The notes under the pieces: generated by a model
Database searches by the model: none
What the model saw: only the letters and a program-made list of their open reading frames with translations
Told to the model about the DNA's origin: nothing
Source of the DNA: SICU01 sp038045445
Lineage (GTDB): Archaea > Nanobdellota > Nanobdellia > Pacearchaeales > GW2011-AR1
NCBI GenBank assembly: GCA_038045445.1
Contig: JBBSYC010000001.1
Span: 62,001-126,000, forward strand
DNA: 64,000 nt
Direction: 5' to 3'
In this document: in pieces, positions 41,805 through 50,309 of the stretch
How positions within the stretch are numbered: the first letter of the stretch is position 1
How the letters are laid out: the number at the start of each line of letters is the position of its first letter
Translations under genes and position numbers: made by a program

Positions 41805-43358
41805 ATGGTTTTGCCTGTTAAAAAGATAGAAATTAATGAGCAATTCAAATTAGCATTGAATATATTAGAAAACACTTCGAAGAATGTTCTTATAACTGGA
41901 AGAGCAGGGACCGGTAAATCTACTTTGCTTAATTATTTTGTAGATAATACTAAAAAAAATGTTGTGGTTCTTGCTCCTACTGGTGTTGCCGCTCTAAATG
42001 TAAAAGGGCAAACAATTCACTCTTTTTTTGGGTTTAAACCTACAATTACCCTTGATAATGTAAAAAAGATTTATGGAATGAATGTTGATATTTACAAGGC
42101 CCTGAATACAATTATTATTGATGAAATATCTATGGTAAGGGCAGATTTACTTGATTGCGTAGATAGATTTTTAAGATTGAATGGAAAAAATAAAAATGAA
42201 CCATTTGGAGGAATTCAAATGATTTTCATAGGAGATCTTTATCAATTACCTCCTGTTGTAAAAGGGAATGAGAAAATAATATTTAAGACTCATTATAAGA
42301 GCCCTTATTTTTTTGATGCTTATGTCTTTGCTAAGTTTAAGATTGAGCTTATTGAACTTGAGAAGATTTATAGACAGACTGATAAAAACTTTATTAATAT
42401 TTTAAATGCTATCAGAAATAAGTCTGTAACTCCCGGAGATTTGAGAGAACTAAATGCAAGATTAAATCCAAATTTTGAGCCTTCTTCCGATGACTTTTTT
42501 ATTTATTTGACTACAACAAATAAGCTTTCTGATGAAATAAACAATAAGGAGCTTGGAAGACTGGACTCTAAACTTAATGTTTTTGACGGAAAAATAACTG
42601 GAGACTTCGATAAGTCATATCTACCCACTTCAGAAGAACTGCAAATAAAGGAGGGTTCACAAGTAATGCTTTTGAATAATGATTTAAATGATAGGTGGGT
42701 CAATGGAACAGTTGGGAAGGTCGTTTCAGTAGATAGAAAGAACCATGTTATAAAGGTTAAGTTATCTGAAGGAAATATTGTTGATGTAGGCAAGCATAAA
42801 TGGGATTTGTCTAGATTTACCTATAACACTGGTTTACATAGGCTTGAGTCGGAGATAATGGGTTCTTTTACACAATATCCTATAAGATTGGCTTGGGCTG
42901 TGACAATTCATAAGGGGCAGGGTAAAACATTTGAGAGAATAATTGTTGATATTGGAAATGGAACTTTTACACACGGACAGGTTTATGTTGCATTGAGTAG
43001 ATGTACCAGCTTGCAAGGAATTGTTTTAAAGAAACCTATTGAGAAAAAACATATCTGGATGGATTGGGCAGTTGTTAATTTTCTTACTAAATTTCAATAT
43101 GACGCTTCACGAAATAAACTTTCTGATAAAGATAAGATTGATTTAATAGAAAAAGCTATAAATTTAGGGTCTAATTTAAATATGACTTATTTAAAATCAA
43201 ATGATGAGAAATCTAAAAGGATAATTGCCCCTAAAAAAGTTGGAATGATGGAATATATGAATAAATCTTATTTGGGTGTTGAAGCATATTGTTTCAAACG
43301 CAAGGAAGACAGAGTTTTTAGAATTGACAGAATTCTGGAATTGGCAATTGACTCATGA
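41805..43358 (+). CDS. PIF1/RecD-like superfamily 1B helicase
   Basis: A 517-residue 5'-3' DNA helicase of the PIF1 type. Motif I GRAGTGKST (32-40), Ia VVLAPTGVAALNVKGQTIHS, II IIIDEISMV, III FGGIQMIFIGDLYQLPPV, IV-like ELEKIYRQTD, and V-VI WAVTIHKGQGKTFE and GQVYVALSRCTSLQGIVL are all present. The C-terminal 90 residues are a Lys-rich extension. Roles in replication fork progress, G-quadruplex or recombination are typical. PIF1 is uncommon in cultured archaea, so bacterial, eukaryotic or viral ancestry is possible. The partial tRNA-Leu repeat begins 22 bases after its stop. Confidence 0.92.
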   Translation: MVLPVKKIEINEQFKLALNILENTSKNVLITGRAGTGKSTLLNYFVDNTKKNVVVLAPTGVAALNVKGQTIHSFFGFKPTITLDNVKKIYGMNVDIYKALNTIIIDEISMVRADLLDCVDRFLRLNGKNKNEPFGGIQMIFIGDLYQLPPVVKGNEKIIFKTHYKSPYFFDAYVFAKFKIELIELEKIYRQTDKNFINILNAIRNKSVTPGDLRELNARLNPNFEPSSDDFFIYLTTTNKLSDEINNKELGRLDSKLNVFDGKITGDFDKSYLPTSEELQIKEGSQVMLLNNDLNDRWVNGTVGKVVSVDRKNHVIKVKLSEGNIVDVGKHKWDLSRFTYNTGLHRLESEIMGSFTQYPIRLAWAVTIHKGQGKTFERIIVDIGNGTFTHGQVYVALSRCTSLQGIVLKKPIEKKHIWMDWAVVNFLTKFQYDASRNKLSDKDKIDLIEKAINLGSNLNMTYLKSNDEKSKRIIAPKKVGMMEYMNKSYLGVEAYCFKRKEDRVFRIDRILELAIDS

Positions 43359-43380
43359 TATTGGAATGAAATTAAAAAAT

Positions 43381-43398
43381 ATGCGGGGACTAGGATTC
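43381..43398. repeat. Partial copy of the tRNA-Leu 3' end
   Basis: ATGCGGGGACTAGGATTC occurs here and again at 43507-43524, where it is the 3' end of the tRNA-Leu gene (discriminator through T loop, minus strand). The 108 bases between the copies hold a perfect hairpin AACTTCTTT-AGA-AAAGAAGTT near 43405-43425 and another just before the tRNA (CATGACT/AGTCATG). This is the layout of an attachment-site pair left by a small integrated element. Confidence 0.8.
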
Positions 43399-43507
43399 TA
43401 AATACAACTTCTTTAGAAAAGAAGTTCTATGAGTCAAGAAACTATTATTGGAACTTTGTTCTCATTAGCAAGCTACAAAATAGTCCAGCATGACTTTCAG
43501 TCATGAA

Positions 43508-43592
43508 TGCGGGGACTAGGATTCGAACCTAGGTAGGCACTAAGCACATTGGAGCCTAAATCCAACCCGTTTGACCACTCCGGCATCCCCGC
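43508..43592 (-). tRNA. tRNA-Leu (anticodon UAG)
   Basis: An 85-base type II tRNA on the minus strand. Acceptor GCGGGGA pairs with TCCCCGC, anticodon stem TTGGA/TCCAA encloses TTTAGGC with anticodon TAG, a long variable arm follows, and T stem CTAGG/CCTAG encloses TTCGAAT. Discriminator A; CCA not encoded. No intron. Confidence 0.96.
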
Positions 43593-43639
43593 ACTTTTTA
43601 GTAAAATTTGCATCGCTTTTAAGGGTTTGGATTTTGTTT

Positions 43640-44167
43640 TTAATCCCTGCCTACTTTTTGTTCATAACTCTTTTTTGATATAAGTATTGCTTGAATTGCT
43701 TCCTTCTTATCTCCTACACCTAATATCTTGACTTCTTTACCTTGCAGTTTTTTATAACTTTCAAAGAAATGTATTACTTCTCTTACTTTGTGTTTTGGAA
43801 TATCTTTTAAGTCTTGATATTCAAAAAATCTTGGGTCTGTATCATATACTCCTATTATTTTTGAGTCAGATTCTTTTCCATCAATCATTTTTAATATAGC
43901 TAAAATTCTTACTTTTGCCAAGGTTAATGGATATACGGGGTGTGACGTTAACACTAAAATGTCTAACGGATCTCCGTCTTCCCATAGAGTTTTTGGAATA
44001 TATCCATAATCTCCAGGATAATGTACTGATGAAAAGAGAGGTCTATCCAACTTAAGCATTCCTGTTTCTTTGTCCATTTCATATTTGTTTTCAGAGCCTC
44101 TTGGAATTTCAATTATTGCATGTACTTTTTCAGGAAATTCCATTGGTTGTCTTATTTTACTTTCCAT
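43640..44167 (-). CDS. ppa: Inorganic pyrophosphatase
   Basis: Hydrolyses pyrophosphate from aminoacylation and nucleic acid synthesis. The 175-residue class I (family I) enzyme shows VHAIIEIPRGSENKYEMDKE (substrate and Lys/Glu ligands), YPGDYGYIPKTLWEDGDPLD (the DxDPxD-type metal site) and ILAILKMIDGKESDSKIIGV. The core lacks insertions, and the length is the prokaryotic norm. It lies between the tRNA-Leu and tRNA-Ile genes, all on the minus strand. Confidence 0.96.
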   Translation of the reverse strand: MESKIRQPMEFPEKVHAIIEIPRGSENKYEMDKETGMLKLDRPLFSSVHYPGDYGYIPKTLWEDGDPLDILVLTSHPVYPLTLAKVRILAILKMIDGKESDSKIIGVYDTDPRFFEYQDLKDIPKHKVREVIHFFESYKKLQGKEVKILGVGDKKEAIQAILISKKSYEQKVGRD

Positions 44168-44217
44168 TTTTGTTTGGGAAATAGATAGAAAAAATTGGTT
44201 TAAAAATGTGATGTTTC

Positions 44218-44264
44218 TATTTGAAAAATCCTAGCCCATTTATAATAAATATGATCGTGCTAGG
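44218..44264. repeat. Partial copy of the tRNA-Ile 3' end and flank
   Basis: A 47-base segment identical to 44314-44360, which contains the last 13 bases of tRNA-Ile plus 34 bases of downstream flank. The 49 bases between the copies contain palindromes (GTGCATAGCAC, CACCGTGGTG) and a AACTC/GAGTT hairpin. It mirrors the situation at tRNA-Leu and looks like an attachment-site duplication or tandem duplication. Confidence 0.85.
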
Positions 44265-44347
44265 CACTCACAGTGCATAGCACCGTGGTGACTTTAACTC
44301 TTACGAGTTCAAGTATTTGAAAAATCCTAGCCCATTTATAATAAATA

Positions 44348-44421
44348 TGATCGTGCTAGGATTTGAACCTAGGACCCTTGCTGTATCAGAGCAATGCTCT
44401 ACCAGGCTGAGCTACACGATC
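44348..44421 (-). tRNA. tRNA-Ile (anticodon GAU)
   Basis: A 74-base tRNA on the minus strand. Acceptor GATCGTG pairs with CACGATC, D stem GCTC/GAGC, anticodon stem TTGCT/AGCAA encloses CTGATAC with anticodon GAT, and T stem CTAGG/CCTAG encloses TTCAAAT. Discriminator A; no encoded CCA and no intron. Just downstream, GCTAGGATTT is complementary to the last T-arm strand. Confidence 0.96.
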
Positions 44422-44524
44422 AAGCCGAGAACAAAACAATTTGATGGTTTATAAAAGTGACTAATCTAATGGTTTTTCTTTTTCTAAGATAAAATTGAAA
44501 TAAATAAAAAAATAAAATCTATAT

Positions 44525-45013
44525 TTAAGCTGTGATCTTTCCAGCTATTGTTCCTGTAGATGTCAATGCAACTGTGCTTCCTGCTTTGTTATAATTTATG
44601 GTTATGTCTCCCTTATAGGTACCACCATTTGTAAGTGCACCTGCGCACGTTGCAGTGAATGCAGTTGCGTTGCTTGGAGTCACCACTATAGGGCATCCTA
44701 CTCCGTTTGAAGCATCACATGTGCATGTAATTGAAGGGGTTGTACCCGCTACGATTATACTTGTAACGTTTAAGTTTTCACCACCATTATTTCTTAGTTC
44801 CATTACAATTCCAGAAGAGGTGCCATTAACATCTGCCTGTATATTTTGAGCATTTACGTAGAATGGCGCTGTAACTATTGCTGAATCTGTTACATATTTA
44901 CCTGGGCTGAAAACTCCGAAATATGCAAGGACTCCAATAGCAATAACTGCTGCTAAGATAGCCCATCCATAAGTCATAAGAAATTCAACAGCTGCTTGTC
45001 CTTTTCTTCTCAT
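44525..45013 (-). CDS. Type IV pilin-like protein (class III signal peptide)
   Basis: A 162-residue pilin. The N-terminus MRRKGQAAVEFLMTYGWAIL has the class III prepilin pattern, with cleavage expected after Gly5 and Gln-Ala at +1/+2, and a hydrophobic helix to about residue 35. The rest is beta-rich with two cysteine pairs (ITCTCDASNGVGC). A strong Shine-Dalgarno sequence (AAGGAGGT, 45019-45026 on the minus strand) ends 5 bases before the ATG, unlike the leaderless genes around it. This suggests high expression, so it is the best candidate for the major pilin. It is the last gene of the minus-strand pilus block. Confidence 0.9.
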   Translation of the reverse strand: MRRKGQAAVEFLMTYGWAILAAVIAIGVLAYFGVFSPGKYVTDSAIVTAPFYVNAQNIQADVNGTSSGIVMELRNNGGENLNVTSIIVAGTTPSITCTCDASNGVGCPIVVTPSNATAFTATCAGALTNGGTYKGDITINYNKAGSTVALTSTGTIAGKITA

Positions 45014-45018
45014 GATAA

Positions 45019-45026
45019 ACCTCCTT
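45019..45026 (-). promoter_or_regulatory. Shine-Dalgarno sequence of the major pilin candidate
   Basis: Minus-strand AAGGAGGT, 5 bases ahead of the ATG, the ideal spacing. An AT-rich TTTATAAA-like element lies about 15-25 bases further upstream, consistent with a separate promoter for this pilin. Confidence 0.7.
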
Positions 45027-45074
45027 TTTACTTTTTTATAAATTTATCTTAGTATATAAACATTCTGATAACTT

Positions 45075-46001
45075 TTATGAACACCCGTTTTCAAGACCGT
45101 TTAATTGGTAATCTGCAAGATGCGCTTGATCTATTTTGAACCAAGAAGGCATACCATTTATTCTGCAAGATAAGGGATTGTTTGTTGAGAAGTAAATGTA
45201 GTCTACTATTGATTTATCTTGTATTGAGATTCCCTGATTTGATAATTGGGGGATATACACAAGGGATTCTATGCCATTTTCATCGGCTACATTTGAACCT
45301 TGTAATCTGTTTAAGTAACTTGGAGCCTGGGTGCTTGCTTTGTAATATCTGTTTGTTGTATGGTTGTTTAGATTAGTTACGCTTGAGTTGATTGTAAAAT
45401 TAGTAAAAGGTGTTTTTTCTATTTTATTTGTGACTATTCCTCCCGTGTTTAGGAGATAAATTGGGTCTTCAAAATCATTTATTGGGACCTTTGCTGTGTA
45501 AATTTCAGTCTTATTCCAAGATACAAGATTTCCTTTATCTATTGCGTTTAAGTTTATTCTAAAAATCACATCTACGTGCCAGGGGTCTGTTTGAGTCAAA
45601 CTTATTGAAGGGTTACTCAATATTATATTTGTGTTTACTTTGTTTGCTTTTTGTTGTACTGAATTTTGTATGTCTAAAAATGTTGCTCCCAGCATTATGG
45701 GTTGGTTTATTGCATTAAAGGTACCATTAAAAAATAATTCATTAAATGAGTCTGTTGCGTTTGGGATGTAAGATCCGCGTTCTATGGCTTCTGTTTGCAT
45801 TATAAACAATGATCTAAACCCTGAAATGAATATCTGTCTTTCAAGATTCTCTTCTATGGAGAATATGAAATTATTCAGACTACTTATTCTATCATGTATT
45901 GAGCTTCTTTCTCTATATTCATTGTAGAAAGTATAACTTCCCAAGAATAATGATATTGCGGCTATGACTACCAATGTAAAAAATATTCCTTTCCTATTCA
46001 T
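45075..46001 (-). CDS. Pilin-like membrane-anchored protein
   Basis: A 308-residue protein starting MNRKGIFFTLVVIAAISLFL, a class III-like signal helix. A helical stalk (YRERSSIHDRISSLNNFIFS) leads into a beta-rich outer part. It begins at the base after the vWA gene stop, so it is co-transcribed. It likely forms a minor pilin or tip component. No enzymatic motif is seen; two cysteines near the C-terminus (SCRINGMP and the final NGCS) may pair. Confidence 0.75.
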   Translation of the reverse strand: MNRKGIFFTLVVIAAISLFLGSYTFYNEYRERSSIHDRISSLNNFIFSIEENLERQIFISGFRSLFIMQTEAIERGSYIPNATDSFNELFFNGTFNAINQPIMLGATFLDIQNSVQQKANKVNTNIILSNPSISLTQTDPWHVDVIFRINLNAIDKGNLVSWNKTEIYTAKVPINDFEDPIYLLNTGGIVTNKIEKTPFTNFTINSSVTNLNNHTTNRYYKASTQAPSYLNRLQGSNVADENGIESLVYIPQLSNQGISIQDKSIVDYIYFSTNNPLSCRINGMPSWFKIDQAHLADYQLNGLENGCS

Positions 46002-49000
46002 TTATATCCACCTTCTTATTTGTATTTCTGTAGACCATGGAAATGGAATTCCTTGGACATCTGTTGTATCAATACTTATTTCATTTTGGTTAAATATAAA
46101 ATCTATTCTTCCATCTAAGTCTAGATCTAATTGTCTAAATAAATTATAGACTGCAGTTTGGAGTGCGTCATTTATATTGTAGATTATAGATGTAGGAGAG
46201 TATGTGCAGGTGTTCTGACCGCTGTAGTTTTGAGGAATCGAGAGGGTTAAATTAGTGTTATCTTCGAAGTGAATTGTCCACATGCATCCTTCTTTGTTTG
46301 CACTTATTGGAGAATATGCTGAAATATTCTTTATTACAGTGTAAATTATTTTATTATTTGAAGATGGTGTTTCGTTCCCAGATGAACTTGAAGCTGTTGT
46401 TAAAGATAATGAATTATTTTCTATTAATTTTTTGGAGTCTATTTTAATTGCGTAAGGGTCTCCCAAATCAGTATAATCATTTCCGTAGACACTTAAATCA
46501 TATATTGTTTCATTGTTCAATATGACTTTATTAGTCCATTGGTCTCCAGAATAAGATATTGCTGTCGCAGATATTGGAGTTGATTCTGATGGAATGTTAA
46601 AACTGACGCTTGTTGAATTTGAAAATGTTTTTTCTATAGTTATTGGTATTCCAAAAGAGTCTATAGGTTCTTGATAATTTAAAGAGATATATGAATCTGG
46701 GTATAGTCTGCTTTGTTGAGGGATTGTTGAATTAAAGGTTTGTGCATTGTATGTCGCCAGTATGCTTTTAGTGATTTGTCTATAAATCTGTGCTAATTGA
46801 GTAACATTGCTTACATAAAATCCCCCACCCCCACATGCAGCTATACCTTGCATTGTTTGCTCTGCTAAACTTCCATTGTTTACATCAAGGGCTATCGCAT
46901 GAACTGTGATATTATGGTTTGCTTTTGCCTTACACGCCGCTTCAATTGCCTGATCTTGAGAATCTCCTGTTGTTATTCCGTCTCCATCCCAGTCCGGAGA
47001 GGGATCTAGACCACATGCTCTGTTAGCTTCTCCGTCACTCATTACTATCATCTCACGAGTTCTGTTAGGCTGAATGTCACATATCTTTTCCTTGAGAGAG
47101 ACATTTATTGAATCTATTTTGTAGTTTATTTGAGAGTTTTCTGTTTTGAAACTTAGTCTTGCTATATTGCTTCTTGTCGAATAAGTTGCTATGTTGGAGC
47201 CTATTAGAGCATCATTTACATAGAGATTATAAGTGTTTGAGTTTGGAGTTATTTCAGCTCTTATTTTATAGATTGTTCCAAGAGAATAGGGAGTTAATGC
47301 ATTATCATTGTTCCTTATTTGTCCACCATACATTTTAAGAATGATATAATCTTGATAACTGTTGAAATTGTCAAGACCTTCTATTTCTAATCTAAATCTT
47401 CCGTTTGATCCCGTATCATGTCTTACTAGAAATTCTACATTGGATTTATCTTCTTGTGGATTGAAAATGTGTGTGAATGAAGGGTTGTTAGAACCTGTTC
47501 TTGCAATTACTGTCGCTCTATTTCCCTCTAAGCTGCTAGTGGTTATATCTACAATAGAACCACTTTGAGATATTGACCAACCGGATGGATTTGCGCCGTT
47601 TGTTTGATCATTAAAATTATCATAAAATATTCTTTGGTCGAAACAGCTATTTGCCTTTAATATTCCACAGCAAACACATGTGCTTCCATCTGCGTTCCAT
47701 ACATTGCTTGCAATATTGTTCAATGTCTGGCTATTATTTGATAAGTTGTGAAAATCTGGTTTTTTTGCGTAATCTTCAAAACCCATTAATCCTATCTTGT
47801 TTCCAGAAATATTTAGAACTGCGTTTATTAAGTCTAGCGTGGCGTTTTTGGCATCGTTTATCTTGCAAGGAGTTTCTCCAGGATTCGCAGAACCTCCCGG
47901 GCAGTTATCATCCATGCTTCCCGATAAATCTACTACTGATAAGATGTCAAGGTTTTGATTGTTGTATATTAAAGAGACATTCCTAAGCCCTAATCTTATA
48001 GGTGTTGTTTTATTGGCTAGTTTTTGATAGTCAAGCAGACTTGATAGTACGGAATTTGAGATTGTCAGAGTTTGCCTTCCATTTGTCGTACCATTAAAAA
48101 CTGTTATGTTTCCTATATTGAGGAATGCAGTGAAGTTGCTTTCTAAGTCAAGGTTTATTTCTATTGAGTTTGGTGTTGAAGGGATAAATAGACCATCATA
48201 TATATTGATTAAACCTTGAACTCCTGGAAAGTATTGCTTTTTTTCTGTTTGTACTGGTTCCGATCTATACTTTACTCTTAGGAAACCTCCTGCTATGTAT
48301 AAATCATTTGCAATAAATTCAAGGGTGTTTTTTCCACTTTGAAACTTATTTATTTGCGACAATAATTCATAACTTGATGGGTTTGTGGATGATGGAGATT
48401 TTGAGTAGTTTCCAGCATAAATTCCATTAATATATAATTTAAAATCCTTGTTTGATGCAAGTTCTAAATCTGCATCACTTATTGTCCCATTATATTCAGA
48501 AGTGAGGGTTAAGTTCCCATCACCAACATATCCCCCAAAATAACTGTAAGAGTTTTTTACATTACTTGATAGGAATGCTCTTGATGAATATCCAGTTATG
48601 TTCTGGCCAAGCATGATTCCGCTTATTATCTGCCTTGATGTTTCTATTTGTCTTGCTTCTTCAAGAGGGCTTGAGTTTTTTGAGGATACGAGGTTATTCT
48701 CGAGCCATATCCCTATATTTTCGTTTGTTTTTATTGTAGAAAGAAATTCTTCTGCTATGTTTGAAGCTATTGTTTCGTTAGTTATAAAGAAATTGCCTAT
48801 CTGCTCTAAAAGAGATTTGTTAGGTTCAGTGATAATCCCTTCAGAAATAAGAGACCTTACGTAATTATTATCAAATTCTTCTGCACTTATAGATGAAAGA
48901 CTAACAAGAATGTCTTGATCTATTTTAGACTCTATTTTTTTCTGTTTTATTGTCGGAACTGCAATTAAAATTACAAGAAGAATTATTAACAAAGCTATAA

Positions 49001-49043
49001 GTGCATCCATGCTAAAAAATATACCTTTATTTTTTATTCCCAT
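46002..49043 (-). CDS. Large pilin-like vWA-domain protein with inserted LamG-like domain
   Basis: A 1013-residue protein. The N-terminus NKGIFFSMDALIALLIILLV is a class III-like signal helix. A beta region (about 60-350) precedes a von Willebrand A domain: MIDAS motif DLSGSMDDN (about 368-376), then an insertion (about 470-645) with the strand pattern of a LamG/concanavalin-like jelly roll (YDNFNDQTNGANPSGWS, FLVRHDTGSNGRFRLEIEG, YNLYVNDALIGS), then the rest of the vWA fold (EMIVMSDGEANRACGLD, TVHAIALDVNNGSLAEQTM). A beta C-terminus follows. vWA plus lectin-like domains on a pilin scaffold suggest a tip adhesin. It overlaps the upstream pilin-like gene by 10 bases. Confidence 0.85.
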   Translation of the reverse strand: MGIKNKGIFFSMDALIALLIILLVILIAVPTIKQKKIESKIDQDILVSLSSISAEEFDNNYVRSLISEGIITEPNKSLLEQIGNFFITNETIASNIAEEFLSTIKTNENIGIWLENNLVSSKNSSPLEEARQIETSRQIISGIMLGQNITGYSSRAFLSSNVKNSYSYFGGYVGDGNLTLTSEYNGTISDADLELASNKDFKLYINGIYAGNYSKSPSSTNPSSYELLSQINKFQSGKNTLEFIANDLYIAGGFLRVKYRSEPVQTEKKQYFPGVQGLINIYDGLFIPSTPNSIEINLDLESNFTAFLNIGNITVFNGTTNGRQTLTISNSVLSSLLDYQKLANKTTPIRLGLRNVSLIYNNQNLDILSVVDLSGSMDDNCPGGSANPGETPCKINDAKNATLDLINAVLNISGNKIGLMGFEDYAKKPDFHNLSNNSQTLNNIASNVWNADGSTCVCCGILKANSCFDQRIFYDNFNDQTNGANPSGWSISQSGSIVDITTSSLEGNRATVIARTGSNNPSFTHIFNPQEDKSNVEFLVRHDTGSNGRFRLEIEGLDNFNSYQDYIILKMYGGQIRNNDNALTPYSLGTIYKIRAEITPNSNTYNLYVNDALIGSNIATYSTRSNIARLSFKTENSQINYKIDSINVSLKEKICDIQPNRTREMIVMSDGEANRACGLDPSPDWDGDGITTGDSQDQAIEAACKAKANHNITVHAIALDVNNGSLAEQTMQGIAACGGGGFYVSNVTQLAQIYRQITKSILATYNAQTFNSTIPQQSRLYPDSYISLNYQEPIDSFGIPITIEKTFSNSTSVSFNIPSESTPISATAISYSGDQWTNKVILNNETIYDLSVYGNDYTDLGDPYAIKIDSKKLIENNSLSLTTASSSSGNETPSSNNKIIYTVIKNISAYSPISANKEGCMWTIHFEDNTNLTLSIPQNYSGQNTCTYSPTSIIYNINDALQTAVYNLFRQLDLDLDGRIDFIFNQNEISIDTTDVQGIPFPWSTEIQIRRWI

Positions 49044-49504
49044 AATTGTATCTCCAAGGTAATTGGCTTATTCTTGTATATTGTAACCCTAGATATTTTT
49101 ATATTATTTTTACTATTCTCTGGAATTATTCCTATGCCCGCTATGCCTGCACCAGATATTTCAAGGGGCTGAGATGAATTAATAAAATAATTGTATTTTA
49201 TTCCAAATAAAGATTTTGTTAGAGGATATGGTAAATTATAAAATTCTTCCAATTTATTTTGATCTAGGACATTATTACTTAATAATCCTATTTTTGAGAC
49301 CAATTGAGCGGTCCAGTTTTCAGGGGATCCTGGAGATAGTAGGCTACTTGCTAAAAGATCTCCTTCGTAAAGTAAATCTTCTAGTTTCTGTTGTTCTTCT
49401 CCTGGATAGTTTATCGTATAAAGGAAAAAGGCAGTCATTCCGAATAAAAATATTCCCGTTGCTATAATCACATCAAATCCCCATGCTTGGGCTTTTTTAC
49501 TCAT
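49034..49504 (-). CDS. Pilin-like protein (156 aa)
   Basis: A 156-residue protein with the start MSKKAQAWGFDVIIATGIFL, a prepilin-like helix with cleavage expected after Ala5. A short helical stalk is followed by a beta domain. The gene begins just after the KaiC-like ATPase gene and overlaps the vWA gene by 10 bases. It is likely a minor pilin within the assembly operon. Confidence 0.78.
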   Translation of the reverse strand: MSKKAQAWGFDVIIATGIFLFGMTAFFLYTINYPGEEQQKLEDLLYEGDLLASSLLSPGSPENWTAQLVSKIGLLSNNVLDQNKLEEFYNLPYPLTKSLFGIKYNYFINSSQPLEISGAGIAGIGIIPENSKNNIKISRVTIYKNKPITLEIQLWE

Positions 49505-49507
49505 AGT

Positions 49508-50275
49508 TCAAATACCCTTTTTTGGTTTTACCGGCTCTTTGCTCAACTCTATTCCTTTTTTTGTTACATAGAATTTATACAGTTCTTTAGAATGATTAGT
49601 GCCCCTCATCTTTAAGACTTCTATATATCTTTCTCTTGATATTATTTTTCTTATAAACTGCATTAAGATAATGGAGTCGGATTCAAATTCGAGTGCTTTG
49701 TATACTTTTTGCTCTCCTTCAGGCATACCTTCGAATGTAATCAAAGATGTGCAGTTCCATTTCTTTATCATGTTAAACAAGTCTAAGGAGGCTTCTCTTT
49801 TTTGAAGCTCATCTTCAAATAATAATGTGAAAGAGGTCATGCTGTCTATTACTAACCTAGATACTTTATTTTTGATTATTATGCTCTCTATTATTCCTCC
49901 ACCTTCTTCAAGCATGCTTTTAACTTTTCCAGGAGTGTAATTAAGGAAAGTGAATATTCCTTTTTTTTCATAATCTTCGAGTTGCCAGGAGAACCTTTTC
50001 ATATTATGATAAAAAGACTCTTTACTTTCTTCGAATGTTATGTAAAGACAGCTTTCTCCTTTCTTTAAACCTTCAACTATGAATTGCGTTGCAAAGATTG
50101 TTTTTCCACTCCCAGGACCTCCAATTATTAGATTTGTTGAATTTTTTTCGAATCCTCCTTCAACTAACCTATCAAAGCTTGTTATTCCAGTTGGAATTCT
50201 TAAGCACTCATATTTGCTTTTTTCCTTTTTTTTCCTTGTTTTTTTTATTTTTAATCTTGCTCTTTTTTTCATCAT
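49508..50275 (-). CDS. KaiC-like ATPase (ArlH-like position)
   Basis: A 255-residue single-domain KaiC/RecA-fold ATPase: RIPTGITSFDRLVEGGFEK, GGPGSGKT (52-59), LYITFEESKESFYHNMKRF, and VIDSMTSFTLLFED (Walker B). A Lys-rich N-terminal tail (about 20 residues) precedes the fold. In archaella the related ArlH binds the motor ATPase and regulates assembly; here the gene sits among pilus genes with both TadC-like proteins and the ATPase. It may therefore serve this pilus. ATP binding motifs are intact. Alternative: a circadian-type or signalling KaiC not tied to pili. Confidence 0.85.
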   Translation of the reverse strand: MMKKRARLKIKKTRKKKEKSKYECLRIPTGITSFDRLVEGGFEKNSTNLIIGGPGSGKTIFATQFIVEGLKKGESCLYITFEESKESFYHNMKRFSWQLEDYEKKGIFTFLNYTPGKVKSMLEEGGGIIESIIIKNKVSRLVIDSMTSFTLLFEDELQKREASLDLFNMIKKWNCTSLITFEGMPEGEQKVYKALEFESDSIILMQFIRKIISRERYIEVLKMRGTNHSKELYKFYVTKKGIELSKEPVKPKKGI

Positions 50276-50309
50276 TCTGAATTGGGAAGGAGATTATAAA
50301 AACTTAATC

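Noticed and set aside
43381..43398. A second tRNA-Leu gene
   Set aside because: Only the last 17 tRNA bases are present; no acceptor 5' strand, D arm or anticodon arm follows.
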